64,000 bases of DNA from Nitrospirota bacterium (GTDB lineage Bacteria > Nitrospirota_A > Leptospirillia > Leptospirillales > Leptospirillaceae), in assembly GCA_021838585.1 (NCBI GenBank), contig JAKCDE010000004.1, positions 62,001-126,000 of the forward strand, in the 5' to 3' direction. This document shows, in pieces, positions 32,511 to 41,775 of the stretch. A program made the translations under genes and the position numbers. Every line of letters starts with the position of its first letter. Position 1 is the stretch's first letter. The notes below the pieces were generated by a model. That model was not told where the DNA came from, did no database searches, and saw nothing but the letters and a program-made list of their open reading frames with translations.

Positions 32511-33157
32511 TGGAACGCGGTCAGAAACCGAACAAACCGGCCTTTCCCGAACCCTTCGCCCGTGTGGTGGAAGCCTTTCGCCGTCTTCCCGGCATCGGCT
32601 CCAAGACTGCGACAAGACTCGCTTTCCATCTGCTCCTCTCATCGGACGAAGAACGCGCCATTCTCTCCGACTCCCTGAACACTCTCGCCAGCAGGCTGAT
32701 GCCTTGCCGGGATTGCCGAAATATCGTCGAGCGCGATGCCGACAATCCGGAGACGCCTCTCCAGTGCGCCATTTGCCGCGACCCCGCCAGGGACCGCGGC
32801 ATCCTGATCGTCGTCGAGGACATCCAGACCCTGTACTCCCTTGAAAAGTCCGGGGAGTTCAGGGGGCTCTACCATGTTCTCGAAGGCCGTCTCTCCCCTC
32901 TTGAGGGCATCAATCCCGACAGGCTCAGGATCCGGGAACTCCTGGACCGCCTTAACGATCCGGAGGTCAAGGAGGTCATCATGGCCACCTCGCCGACCAC
33001 GGACGGAGAGGCGACCGCGCTCTACCTCTCCCGCCTCATCAAGCCCATGGGGATCCGGGTCAGCCGGATCGCCTTCGGGATTCCGGTGGGGCTCGAGATC
33101 GAATATGTCGACGAAGTCACTTTGATCCGCGCCGTCGAGGGACGCCATCCCTTCTGA
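32510..33157 (+). CDS. recR: Recombination protein RecR
   Basis: This 215-aa DNA repair protein acts with RecF/RecO to load RecA. It has an HhH segment (FRRLPGIGSKTATRLAFHLL), a C4 zinc motif (Cys66, 69, 86, 89) and a Toprim domain (GILIVVEDIQTLYSLEKSGEFRGLYHVL, then IMATSPTTDGEATALYL). The last recognisable element is VSRIAFGIPVGLEIEYVDEVTL. Confidence 0.97.
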   Translation: MERGQKPNKPAFPEPFARVVEAFRRLPGIGSKTATRLAFHLLLSSDEERAILSDSLNTLASRLMPCRDCRNIVERDADNPETPLQCAICRDPARDRGILIVVEDIQTLYSLEKSGEFRGLYHVLEGRLSPLEGINPDRLRIRELLDRLNDPEVKEVIMATSPTTDGEATALYLSRLIKPMGIRVSRIAFGIPVGLEIEYVDEVTLIRAVEGRHPF

Positions 33158-33205
33158 CAGAAACCAGGAACGAATCGGGGCGAGCCCCCTCACCGATGGA
33201 GCACC

Positions 33206-34840
33206 ATGACCAGCATATCCTCCCAGGAACCCTCTTCCCTCGAGCGGGAAATCGCGCGGAGGCGGACCTTCGCCATCATCAGCCATCCCGATGCCGGAAA
33301 GACCACCCTTACCGAAAAACTTCTCCTGTACGGAGGCGCCATTCATCTGGCGGGATCGATCAAGGCCAGAAAAGCGGCCCGCTACGCCACCAGCGACTGG
33401 ATGGAAATCGAACGCCAGCGGGGTATCAGCGTCACCAGCAGCGCCCTCGCCTTCGACTTCGAGGACCACACATTGAACATCCTCGACACACCGGGACACA
33501 AGGATTTCAGCGAGGACACATTCCGCACCCTGGAGGCGGTGGATTCGGTGGTCATGCTGCTCGACGGGGCCAAGGGAATCGAGCCCCAGACGCTGAAGCT
33601 CTTCGAAGTGGCCCGCATGCGCTCGCTTCCCATCCTGACCTTCATCAACAAGGTCGACCGGGAAGGCGTTGATCCATTCAATCTCCTTTCCGACATCGAG
33701 CGCACGCTTGACATCGCCGCCCTCCCCTTCGACTGGCCAATCGGATCGGGATCCGGCTTCCGGGGTGTCTGGGATCTCAGAAAACAGGAGGCGCATCTCT
33801 ACGAGTCGGTCGATCATGGGGGGGGCAAGGCCTCCGAAAGGATCCTCCAGGCCGACAGCCCTGAAATCGGAAAGATTTTCGATTCCCTTCCGGACCGGAA
33901 TGCCTTCCGGGACGAGATCGACCTTTTGTCCCACGAAGAAAACTCCTTCGATACAAAGGGGTTTCTTGCGGGAAGGGTGACTCCCGTCTTCTTCGGAAGC
34001 GCCCTCAACAACTTCGGGGTCGAAATCTTTCTCAGGACCTTTCTCGAGATGGCGCCTCCTCCCCGGGCCTACCAGTCCGACAAAGGTCCCGTCTCCCCCG
34101 ATTCGCCATTCTTTTCCGGTTTTGTTTTCAAGATCCAGGCCAATATGGATCCGCAACACCGGGATCGGTTCGCCTTCATCCGGGTCTGCTCGGGGCGTTT
34201 TCTCCGGGAGATGTCCGTCACCAACACCTCGACCGGAAAAACACTCAGGCTCTCAAAAACGATCCAGTTTCTCGGACAGAAACGCGAACGGGTAGAAGAG
34301 GCCTGGCCCGGGGACATCATCGGACTCCATGATCCTGGAGTCTTCCGGATCGGAGACACTCTTTGCGAAAAGGGAAGTTTTCATTTTGAGGGGATTCCGT
34401 CCTTCTCACCCGAACTTTTCGCCCGTGTGATCCTGGAGGACCCGTTGAAGCGCAAGCATCTGAAAAAGGGACTGGACCAGCTGTCCGAGGAGGGGGCGAT
34501 CCAAGTCTTCCAGCTCGATCCCCAGGGGGAGCGGGACCTGATCGTCGGAGCCGTGGGAGCCCTTCAGCTCGAGGTCCTGAAGTTTCGCCTCGAACACGAA
34601 TACAATGTCAGGGCCCGCCTCGAACCGGTCGGATACGACCGGGCGCGCTGGCTGACCGGAACACAGGACCAGATCCAGGCCCTGTCTGGCACCCTCGACA
34701 CCCTTCTTGTCTACGACCATGAAACGAAGCCGGTCGCCCTGTTCAAGAACGAATGGGCTCTCCGCTATGTCGTCGAAAAATACCCGGCCATCGGCTTCCA
34801 CGGAACCTCTCCCCGCGCCTTTCACGAGGACCGGAAATAA
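33206..34840 (+). CDS. prfC: Peptide chain release factor 3
   Basis: This 544-aa translational GTPase recycles RF1/RF2. G1 is HPDAGKTT (27-34), G3 DTPGHKDF and G4 NKVDREG. The RF3-specific RYATSDWMEIERQRGISVTSSAL is present. C-terminal blocks FQLDPQGERDLIVGAVGALQLEVL and RWLTGT are RF3-like rather than EF-G-like. It lies 48 nt after recR and is convergent with the efflux operon. Confidence 0.96.
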   Translation: MTSISSQEPSSLEREIARRRTFAIISHPDAGKTTLTEKLLLYGGAIHLAGSIKARKAARYATSDWMEIERQRGISVTSSALAFDFEDHTLNILDTPGHKDFSEDTFRTLEAVDSVVMLLDGAKGIEPQTLKLFEVARMRSLPILTFINKVDREGVDPFNLLSDIERTLDIAALPFDWPIGSGSGFRGVWDLRKQEAHLYESVDHGGGKASERILQADSPEIGKIFDSLPDRNAFRDEIDLLSHEENSFDTKGFLAGRVTPVFFGSALNNFGVEIFLRTFLEMAPPPRAYQSDKGPVSPDSPFFSGFVFKIQANMDPQHRDRFAFIRVCSGRFLREMSVTNTSTGKTLRLSKTIQFLGQKRERVEEAWPGDIIGLHDPGVFRIGDTLCEKGSFHFEGIPSFSPELFARVILEDPLKRKHLKKGLDQLSEEGAIQVFQLDPQGERDLIVGAVGALQLEVLKFRLEHEYNVRARLEPVGYDRARWLTGTQDQIQALSGTLDTLLVYDHETKPVALFKNEWALRYVVEKYPAIGFHGTSPRAFHEDRK

Positions 34841-34891
34841 CCCTTTCAGCGTGGAGGTAAAGGCCAACCGGTCTTGGGCGTCCTCCGTTTT

Positions 34892-37800
34892 CTAGATCGA
34901 AGACGGTCGACGCTCCCGGACTCCGGAGGGCTCCCCGGAGGAATCGAGGAGAGGAAGCCGTCCCGTCATCGAGTAGACCACGGGAAGGACGAGAAGGGTG
35001 AAGACGATGGTGGAGAGGGCCCCTCCCACGATCACGATCGCCAGGGGCTTCTGTGCCTGATTTCCAATCCCGGTCGAAAGGGCCGCCGGCAGAAGGCCAA
35101 ATCCGGCGAGAAGCGCCGTCATCAGGACGGGGCGCACCCGGAGATTCCCTCCCTGGACCAGGGCCTCCCGCATTGAAAAACCTTCCCTGCGCAAATTGGT
35201 CACGAAGTTGATCAGGATCATTCCATCCTGAATGGCGATCCCGAACAGGGACAGAAATCCAAGCGAGGCCGAGATGCTCAGATGGTGACCGGAGATCAGG
35301 AGAGCCCAGACTCCTCCCGTGATCGCCACGGGAACGGAGAGGATCTGGACCAGGGCATACTTGATGGACCGGTACGCCCAGTATAAAAGGAGAAAGATCA
35401 ACCCGACCGCGACAGGCAGGAGAATGGCAAGCCGGTGCTGGGCCGCCTTCATCTCCTTGTACTCTCCGTACCAGAGGATCCGATAGCCCGGAGGGAGCGG
35501 CATCCTTCTGGCGATCTCCTGCTTGGCCTGTTCGACGGCGGTCCCGATATCCCGACCCCGGATCGAAAACTTCACGGGAATATAGCGGGAGTTGGCCTCA
35601 CGGAAAATATAGGAATTGCCGATTTTAAGCTGGATAGTCGCGAGCTGGGACAAGGGAATGTGCGATCCGTCGGGGCTGTCGACAGGGATGGACCGGATGG
35701 CCGCGATATCCTTCCGGTAGGGGCGGGAGAGCCGTACCGTCACGTCGAACCGCTTCTCCTCCTTCAGAACCTGTGTCACCGCGACTCCCCCAACCGCCGC
35801 CTGGATGACCCCTTCCACATCGGCCACATGTATTCCGTAACGCGCGCAGGCCAGAGGATCGACCCTGATGTCGAGCTCCGGCCCTCCCCGGATACGGAAA
35901 AGGCCGAGGTCGTGGAATCCCTTGACACTCCCGAGAATCCCCATGGCCTGGTGCCCGAGATTTTCAAGCTCCACCGGATCGGACCCATAGATCTTCAGGC
36001 TGTTCTGCCCCTTGACCCCCGAGACCGCCTCCTCGACGTTGTCCTCGATATACTGGGACACATTGAAGGTGATCCCCGGCAAAGTCTTGAGACGGGCCAG
36101 AACCTCGTTTTGTATCTGCGCCTTCGTCACACCCTTGCGCCACTTTGCGTGGGGCTTGAAGAAGATCGCGAACTCGGCGTTCCAGAACCCGCCCACATCA
36201 TAGGCGTCATCTGGCCGTCCTTCTTCGGACACCACCGTCTTGACCTCCGGGATTTCCAGAACGAGACGGCGGATCCCGTCGGTGAGATGAGCCCCGTAAT
36301 CGAGGCTGATCGCCGCCGGATAAGTCGCCCGGATATAGAGGTTGTTCTCCTCGAGCTTTGGCAGGAACTCAGACCCAAGCCTTGGAAGGGCCACACCCAC
36401 CGTCAGCAGAAGAAAAATCCCGGCGATGGAGAGGACCAGGCGAGGACGGTCGAGAACGAAGAGGAGGAGGACATCGTATCCTTTCTTAACGACCCGCATC
36501 AGGGGCGTGTCGGGATGGGCCCCCACATTTTTAAGGAGAACGGAGGAAAAGGCCGGCGAGAGCGTCATCGACAAAAGAACGGCCGCCAGGAGCCCCCCGC
36601 CCATGGTGTAGGCCATGGGAAAGAAGATTTTTCCCTCAATGCCGCTCATGAACAATAGAGGAACATAGGCCGAGAAGACGATCAGCGTGGAGAAGACCGT
36701 CGCCGACTGCACTTCGGTCACCGCTTCATAGATCACCACGAAAATCGAGGGACGGTCCTTTTCGTGGCGGTCTTGGGTGAGATGCCGGTAAATGTTCTCA
36801 ACCACGATGACCGAGGCGTCGACCAGGATCCCGAAGTCGATGGCGCCCAGGGAGAGCAGATTCGCGGAGACTCCATGGAGCTTCATGATGGAAAAGGCCG
36901 TCAACAGAGCCACGGGAATCGTGATCGCCACGATGATGGCCGACCGGAGATTTCCCAGAAAGAGGTAAAGAGTGAGCAGAACGAGACCGATGCCCAGGGA
37001 TAGATTCTCAAGCACAGTATGAAGAGTCCAGTGCATGAGCTGGGTCCGGTCATAGAAGGGCAAAAGCTTCACCCCCGGGGGAAGGTCGTGGGCCCGTATC
37101 TCGGCCACCTTTTCGTGGATCCTTTTCATGACGTGGCGGGTGTTCGCCCCCCGGAGAAGAAGCACCACGCCCTCGACCGTGTCGTTCTCGTAGTTTCGGC
37201 CGACCCGGCCAAGCCGGGGTTGCGGACCGATCTGCACCGTGGCGATATCCCGGAGAAGCACGGGCGTGCCCTTGACCTCCCCGACCATGACGTGGCCGAT
37301 GTCCTCCCGGTTCTTGAGAAGGCCGAGCCCCCGCACGACCGCGGCCGTCTCCCCGAAATTCATCACATAGGCCCCGACGTTGTTGTTGGCCGCGGAAACT
37401 GCCGCCAGCACCTGGGAAAGGGGAATATTGAAATCCCGAAGACGGGCCAGGTCGACCAGAATCTGGTATTGCCGGATCCAGCCCCCCATTCCGGACTCGT
37501 CGGCCACCCCTGGGATCTCCTTGAAACGACGCTCCAGGACCCAGTCGTCCAGCGTCTTGAGCTGGTCGAGGGGGGCTCCCGTGAGTGTGTACCGGTAGAT
37601 CTCCCCGGTGGCGGGCGTGTTGATGTCGAGGACCGGCGTCACCCCGGCGGGAAGGTTGGCCTGGGAGATCCGGTTGTAGATCCGGTGGCGCGCCTCGAAG
37701 TCGTCGACTCCGTCCTTGAAGACGGCGATGACCACCGACAGTCCATACATCGAGATGGAACGCTGGGTCTTCATTCCCGGTGTCCCGTTGATGGCGATCT

Positions 37801-38005
37801 CGACTGGAAGGGTGATCTGCCGCTCGACCTCCTCGGCCCCCCGGCCGGCCCACTGGGTGAGGACGCGGACCTCGAGCGGCGAGACGTCGGGATAGGGTTC
37901 GATCTGGAGATTCTCGTAGGAAAAGACCCCCACCACGGAGAGGGTGATCGCCACCAGAAAGACGATCACTCTCTCGCGGAGGGCAAAGGCGACCAGATGC
38001 TTCAT
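34892..38005 (-). CDS. HME-family RND efflux transporter (CzcA/CusA-like)
   Basis: This 1037-aa inner-membrane proton antiporter exports heavy-metal ions through a tripartite system. The TM4 motif DFGILVDASVIVVEN (Asp390, Asp396) carries the acidic relay of heavy-metal RND pumps. Both aspartates are kept, as in CzcA; CusA has only the second. Periplasmic blocks include PYPDVSPLEVRVLTQWAGRGAEEVERQITLPVE. Start 38005 (MKHLVAFALRERV) gives an ATGA overlap with the fusion-protein gene; the longer frame is rejected. The metal (Cu/Ag against Co/Zn/Cd/Ni) cannot be fixed from sequence. Confidence 0.95.
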   Translation of the reverse strand: MKHLVAFALRERVIVFLVAITLSVVGVFSYENLQIEPYPDVSPLEVRVLTQWAGRGAEEVERQITLPVEIAINGTPGMKTQRSISMYGLSVVIAVFKDGVDDFEARHRIYNRISQANLPAGVTPVLDINTPATGEIYRYTLTGAPLDQLKTLDDWVLERRFKEIPGVADESGMGGWIRQYQILVDLARLRDFNIPLSQVLAAVSAANNNVGAYVMNFGETAAVVRGLGLLKNREDIGHVMVGEVKGTPVLLRDIATVQIGPQPRLGRVGRNYENDTVEGVVLLLRGANTRHVMKRIHEKVAEIRAHDLPPGVKLLPFYDRTQLMHWTLHTVLENLSLGIGLVLLTLYLFLGNLRSAIIVAITIPVALLTAFSIMKLHGVSANLLSLGAIDFGILVDASVIVVENIYRHLTQDRHEKDRPSIFVVIYEAVTEVQSATVFSTLIVFSAYVPLLFMSGIEGKIFFPMAYTMGGGLLAAVLLSMTLSPAFSSVLLKNVGAHPDTPLMRVVKKGYDVLLLFVLDRPRLVLSIAGIFLLLTVGVALPRLGSEFLPKLEENNLYIRATYPAAISLDYGAHLTDGIRRLVLEIPEVKTVVSEEGRPDDAYDVGGFWNAEFAIFFKPHAKWRKGVTKAQIQNEVLARLKTLPGITFNVSQYIEDNVEEAVSGVKGQNSLKIYGSDPVELENLGHQAMGILGSVKGFHDLGLFRIRGGPELDIRVDPLACARYGIHVADVEGVIQAAVGGVAVTQVLKEEKRFDVTVRLSRPYRKDIAAIRSIPVDSPDGSHIPLSQLATIQLKIGNSYIFREANSRYIPVKFSIRGRDIGTAVEQAKQEIARRMPLPPGYRILWYGEYKEMKAAQHRLAILLPVAVGLIFLLLYWAYRSIKYALVQILSVPVAITGGVWALLISGHHLSISASLGFLSLFGIAIQDGMILINFVTNLRREGFSMREALVQGGNLRVRPVLMTALLAGFGLLPAALSTGIGNQAQKPLAIVIVGGALSTIVFTLLVLPVVYSMTGRLPLLDSSGEPSGVRERRPSSI

Positions 38006-39123
38006 GGAAGAGGTCTCCGGATCCGGCCAAGGGGGGATGAAGTCCCCGTCGCCTCGCTCAGATCGGTCTCTCGGATTCCCTCGAGCAGAAGGGCCCCCTT
38101 CGTCGCCACCTTCTCTCCGGGAACGAGTCCGGACTCGATCCGGATCCATCCCTTCTCTTCCGCCCCTGTATGGACACGTCTGAGGACGAAGACCCCGGGA
38201 GAGCGCTCCACGAAGACATGGTAGCCATGCTCGTCCCGGAGAACAGCCACCTCAGGGACCGCCACCACCGGATGGGGAACGGTCAGCCGAATCCTGACTG
38301 TGGCGAACATTCCGGGCTTCAGAAGGCGGTCCGGGTTGGGGATCTCGGCCCGCACGTGGAAGGTCCGGGTGTTGGGATCGACCATTCCGCCGAGATAGAC
38401 GATCCGGCCAGGAAAAACCTTTTCCGGGTAGGCGACCGTTTCAAGGGACACCTTCTGCCCGATCTTCACGAGGGGGAAATCCCCCTCGTAGATGTCCATG
38501 TAGGCCAGAAGACTGGAAAGATCGGCGATGGTCATGAGCTGGTCGCCGGGGTTCATGAAAAGACCGGCCCGGAGAGCCGAGTTCAGGATCACGCCCGAAC
38601 GGGGGGCGTGAAGGGTCAGGTAGCGGGAAACAGTCCGGGTCCGGGCGATCGTCTCGATGTCCCCCTTGGAGGCCCCCATCAGCCTGAGCTTTCTCTCGGC
38701 GGCAGTAATGTAGGCCCCGCTCTCGGCCTTGTCCGAGAGGGTCCTGGCAACCTTGAAAGCGTTCAAAAGCTCCACCTCGGCTGTCGTGTAGTCGGGGCTG
38801 TAGACATAGGCCAGGGGATCGTCCTTGTGGACCTTCTGTCCCTCGAAGGCCAAAATTTTCACCTCCCGTCCGCCGACACGGGCCGAGAGGATCGAGACCT
38901 TCTCCTCGTCGAAGTTGAGGGTCCCGGTTCTCCGGAGTTCCGTCTCCATGCTCTTTTTTTCCACGGTGATCACCTGGACCCATCCGGCCGCAGACTGGGC
39001 GGAGGAGAGTCGCACCTCTTTTTCCCCTTCTTCGGACGATGCGGCCGCGATACGAAGGATATCGCCCCCTCCGCCAAGAACCAGAAACGACGTTGTGATC
39101 ACTGCGACAAGAAGCTTCCGCAT
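38002..39123 (-). CDS. RND membrane fusion protein (CusB/CzcB-like)
   Basis: This 373-aa periplasmic adaptor has a signal sequence (LLVAVITTSFLVLGGG), a barrel-sandwich region (TGTLNFDEEKVSILSARVGGREVKILAFEGQKVHKDDPLAYVYSPDY), a helical hairpin and a beta-barrel (LKPGMFATVRIRLTVPHPVVAVPEVAVL). The YSPDYTTAEVELL segment is typical of CusB. There is no Met/His-rich tail. Start 39123 (MRKLLVAV) has AAGGAAGG upstream; 39180 is an alternative. Confidence 0.93.
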   Translation of the reverse strand: MRKLLVAVITTSFLVLGGGGDILRIAAASSEEGEKEVRLSSAQSAAGWVQVITVEKKSMETELRRTGTLNFDEEKVSILSARVGGREVKILAFEGQKVHKDDPLAYVYSPDYTTAEVELLNAFKVARTLSDKAESGAYITAAERKLRLMGASKGDIETIARTRTVSRYLTLHAPRSGVILNSALRAGLFMNPGDQLMTIADLSSLLAYMDIYEGDFPLVKIGQKVSLETVAYPEKVFPGRIVYLGGMVDPNTRTFHVRAEIPNPDRLLKPGMFATVRIRLTVPHPVVAVPEVAVLRDEHGYHVFVERSPGVFVLRRVHTGAEEKGWIRIESGLVPGEKVATKGALLLEGIRETDLSEATGTSSPLGRIRRPLP

Positions 39124-39207
39124 TCGGGCCTTCCTTGCATTGGCTCCCGGACAGCTCCGGAGAGGGGTGAGTTCTTTCATGGGTACAAGATAAGGTCTGG
39201 CCCTGCC

Positions 39208-40638
39208 CTAATGCCTGCCGAGGGGCAAGGGAGCGCCAACCGCCGCCTCAAGATTGCTGAGGGCCTGATAATAGGCGATCAGACTCTGATAGCGGTTGTA
39301 CTGGGCCTGGCGATATGCCTGAACCGCGTTGATCAGATAGAGGAAATCGTTTTTCTGGTTCTCGTACCCGGTCAGGGCCAGCTCGAAGGCAAGTCGGGAC
39401 TGGGGGAGGATCTCGTCGGCATTCATCCGGTATTGCCGGTAGGCAAGGACCACCTGGGCATAGAGGTTGTCCACTGCGAGCCGTACCTGGGCTGTCTGCC
39501 ACTGGTACTGCCAATCCGCCGCCCGGAGCATTTCCTTCTGGGAGGCGTACTGGAGGTTCTGCTTGATGGGAGCGAAGACCGGCACGTTGATCTGGACCCC
39601 CACATACCAGCAGTTCAGCCCCGAGAAGCCGTAACAGGACTCTCCCCCCTCGGAGCCGGTCAGCTGGTAGTCGGGCATGAACCCGAGCTTGGCCAGGGTG
39701 AGCTGGTGGCGGTTCAGGTCGACCGAAGCCCGGGCGGACAGAAGATCCGGCCTGTTTTCCAGGGCCCGTCCTTCAAGATCGGCCATGGTAAAAGGGATAG
39801 GAGCGGGATCCTGGAGCTTCTCAATCCGGGTTGCACGGTCCATGGAAAAGCCCAGGAGCATATTGAGCTGCTTCCGGGCCACCTCCATCTGGTATTTTGC
39901 CGTCAGGCGGTCGAGTCGCGCTTGGGAGAGCGCCACGCGGGCATTGACCACGTCGAGGATCTGGACCGATCCCACCGACAGCTTGGCCTTGGTGATCTCC
40001 AGAACCCGCATGAGCCAGGTCTGGAGTTCCTCGTTTAAGCGAAGGGTTTCCTGCGAAAGAAGCCACTGGTAGCAGGAGAGCTCCGTCTGGTTCCTGAGCT
40101 GGACCCGCTGGACCCGGTAGCTTTCGAAGGCAATCCTGGTGTTGTCCTTGTTGACCTTGTACCCGTAGAGCGCCTTCCCCGGAAACAGGAAGGACTGGAC
40201 GATGGCCCAGTTGCTCCCGTTCGGATAGGGAAGTCCCGCGTTCTGGACACCCGACGGGACTCCGGCGGTATTCGTGATCACATTCTGGGCATTCCCCTGC
40301 TCCCCTCCACCGTACTCCCACTGAAGCAAGGGATCGGCCGGCGCCAGGGCGGTTTTCTCGAGCTCTTTTGTTCCAAGCCAGGTCTTTCGGAAAGACAGGA
40401 TATTGGGATTTTTTTCGAGGGCGATCCGGACGGCCTGATCGACTGTGAGGGGAGGATCCTGATCCTTGGCCACCCCGTGACCGCCTCCCCTTTCTCCCGG
40501 CTTCACGAGGGAGGTCGTGCCGGGAGAATCAGGCACGGCATCCGCCCAGACGGGAGTTCCCAGCAAAAGCCAGAGGACTCCCAGGTAAAGTCCCCATCCT
40601 CTTCCAGTCTCACGAATCGCTCTCAACTCGCATCTCAC
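39208..40638 (-). CDS. TolC-family outer-membrane efflux protein (CusC/CzcC-like)
   Basis: This 476-aa outer-membrane factor has a signal peptide (LYLGVLWLLLGTPVWA). Two repeated coiled-coil/strand units follow (LTVDQAVRIALEKNPNILSF and LEGRALENRPDLLSARASVDLNRHQL). It starts at GTG 40638 and is the first gene of the three-gene efflux operon. A perfect dyad lies 21 nt upstream of the start codon. Confidence 0.93.
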   Translation of the reverse strand: MRCELRAIRETGRGWGLYLGVLWLLLGTPVWADAVPDSPGTTSLVKPGERGGGHGVAKDQDPPLTVDQAVRIALEKNPNILSFRKTWLGTKELEKTALAPADPLLQWEYGGGEQGNAQNVITNTAGVPSGVQNAGLPYPNGSNWAIVQSFLFPGKALYGYKVNKDNTRIAFESYRVQRVQLRNQTELSCYQWLLSQETLRLNEELQTWLMRVLEITKAKLSVGSVQILDVVNARVALSQARLDRLTAKYQMEVARKQLNMLLGFSMDRATRIEKLQDPAPIPFTMADLEGRALENRPDLLSARASVDLNRHQLTLAKLGFMPDYQLTGSEGGESCYGFSGLNCWYVGVQINVPVFAPIKQNLQYASQKEMLRAADWQYQWQTAQVRLAVDNLYAQVVLAYRQYRMNADEILPQSRLAFELALTGYENQKNDFLYLINAVQAYRQAQYNRYQSLIAYYQALSNLEAAVGAPLPLGRH

Positions 40639-40658
40639 CCTTAATCACTCCCATTTTT

Positions 40659-40673
40659 TGATACATTGTATCA
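40659..40673 (-). promoter_or_regulatory. Candidate operator of the metal efflux operon
   Basis: TGATACA-T-TGTATCA is a perfect 15-bp dyad, 21-35 nt upstream of the efflux operon's GTG start. It contains a possible -10 (TACAAT) on the minus strand. No regulator gene lies beside it in the window. Confidence 0.5.
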
Positions 40674-41298
40674 GAATGATCCGATTCTAGAACCGAAAGG
40701 ACAGACAAGTCAAACGATCCCCTGAAACCCAAGAAGCTCCTCTCCGGCCACCCCATTTTTTCCCACTCCGACGATGAGGTCAACGATTTTTCTAATAAAT
40801 CTTTCGACAAAAAAGATTTCAGATCCCTCAAGGCCCAAGCTCCGCGATAGAAATTGTCGGAAGGGTTTCCCGGAAAAAATAAAGAGATTTTTTGAAACAG
40901 CCTCTTTATTTCTCTCAAATTGCCCCTTCCCATCCCAATTCCGGAGTTCAAGATCCGGCACTCCGGAAAATCAAGATTCAGGGAACCAGGCGACCGAGGG
41001 CTCCCGGCGCCGACAGGATCTCCCAAAGAAGCGCCATCCCGATCCTGACCGCATTACGGATCTTTCCCATTCTCATCCCAAAAGTCGCATTTTCTCTTCT
41101 CCTCCCCCTGCCGGTGCGCGAAATGAATGCGGCCCTTAGACGGTCTTCGTGCCCGTCGGCCAAAGACGCACGGCAAGATTCCGTTTCAGTGTCTGGATTT
41201 TGAAATTTATTCTGAAAGATACGACGGGGAATCGGAAGAGAAAAGGCGACAAAAAGGGAAGGGACACAAAAAAAGCCTGCAACGTCAGGTCCGCTTCA

Positions 41299-41346
41299 TC
41301 ATGAGCTCTCCTTTCCTTCCGTCCCCGGACTGGGACCGTCGTCCAT
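41299..41346 (-). CDS. Possible 15-codon peptide
   Basis: MDDGPSPGTEGKESS is preceded by an ideal AAGGAG with 6-nt spacing. It is followed immediately by a second SD (GAAGGAAAGGAG) and a five-codon frame, then a hairpin and a T-run. A translated micro-ORF or leader is possible, but no conservation can be assessed. Confidence 0.25.
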   Translation of the reverse strand: MDDGPSPGTEGKESS

Positions 41347-41439
41347 ATGAATCTCCTTATTTTTCAGGTTGTCCCGAGCGCCGCCGTTCCGGTCCGGAAC
41401 GCAGAAACACCTCTTTCTCCGCGCAGGAGCTCAATGAGA

Positions 41440-41517
41440 CTAGACTAAGGGTCGATCCACCACTTCGACCTGTCCGGCGATCTTCCGGACACGCTCCACG
41501 AGCTTTTGCTGATTCAT
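41440..41517 (-). CDS. Possible 25-aa peptide or gene remnant
   Basis: MNQQKLVERVRKIAGQVEVVDRPLV starts 143 nt downstream of the inferred start of the promoter at 41667-41695. VRKIAGQV faintly recalls the N-terminus of CsoR/RcnR metal repressors, which would suit a metal-efflux neighbour. It is far too short to be functional as such, and no SD is seen. Confidence 0.2.
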   Translation of the reverse strand: MNQQKLVERVRKIAGQVEVVDRPLV

Positions 41518-41666
41518 GAAAACATCAAACAGAAAGCCTCGTTTTTTCTCGAAAGAGAATATATACTCCCCCTCCCTATCTGTCAACCCCTTCCCCCCCA
41601 TCATCCCGGAAGGAAATTTTCGGGCCTCCCTTGCGATCCTTCCTCAAAGCCTCACCCGACTCTTGC

Positions 41667-41695
41667 ATTACATTATCAAGATGTCGGATGTCCAA
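41667..41695 (-). promoter_or_regulatory. Minus-strand sigma-70-type promoter in the gene-poor gap
   Basis: TTGGAC (41695-41690), 17-nt spacer and TGTAAT (41672-41667) read away from mazG into the 41.0-41.6 kb gap, with an expected start near 41660. Confidence 0.4.
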
Positions 41696-41775
41696 TCTTT
41701 GTCTGGATGCACTTCCCCCTGAGGCGCGATCCCCGTATAATGAAACCCCAGACCCTCCAGAGCTCAGGAGAATCC

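Larger units (their letters stand above)
40674..41775. other. 1.1-kb gene-poor region between efflux operon and mazG
   Basis: Long frames here have poor composition and no SD sites. What can be seen is a minus-strand promoter (41667-41695), two tiny SD- or ATG-led frames (41440-41517 and 41299-41346, minus) and a weak terminator-like hairpin followed by seven Ts at about 41265-41285 (minus). On the plus strand a TATAAT (41736-41741) lies 35 nt before mazG. No known RNA family is recognised. It may hold a small RNA or decayed genes. Confidence 0.45.

Noticed and set aside
40774..41203. Overlapping plus-strand frames of 103-121 aa in the gene-poor gap
   Set aside because: Composition is dominated by Ser, Arg and Pro with no SD or domain; treated as non-coding.
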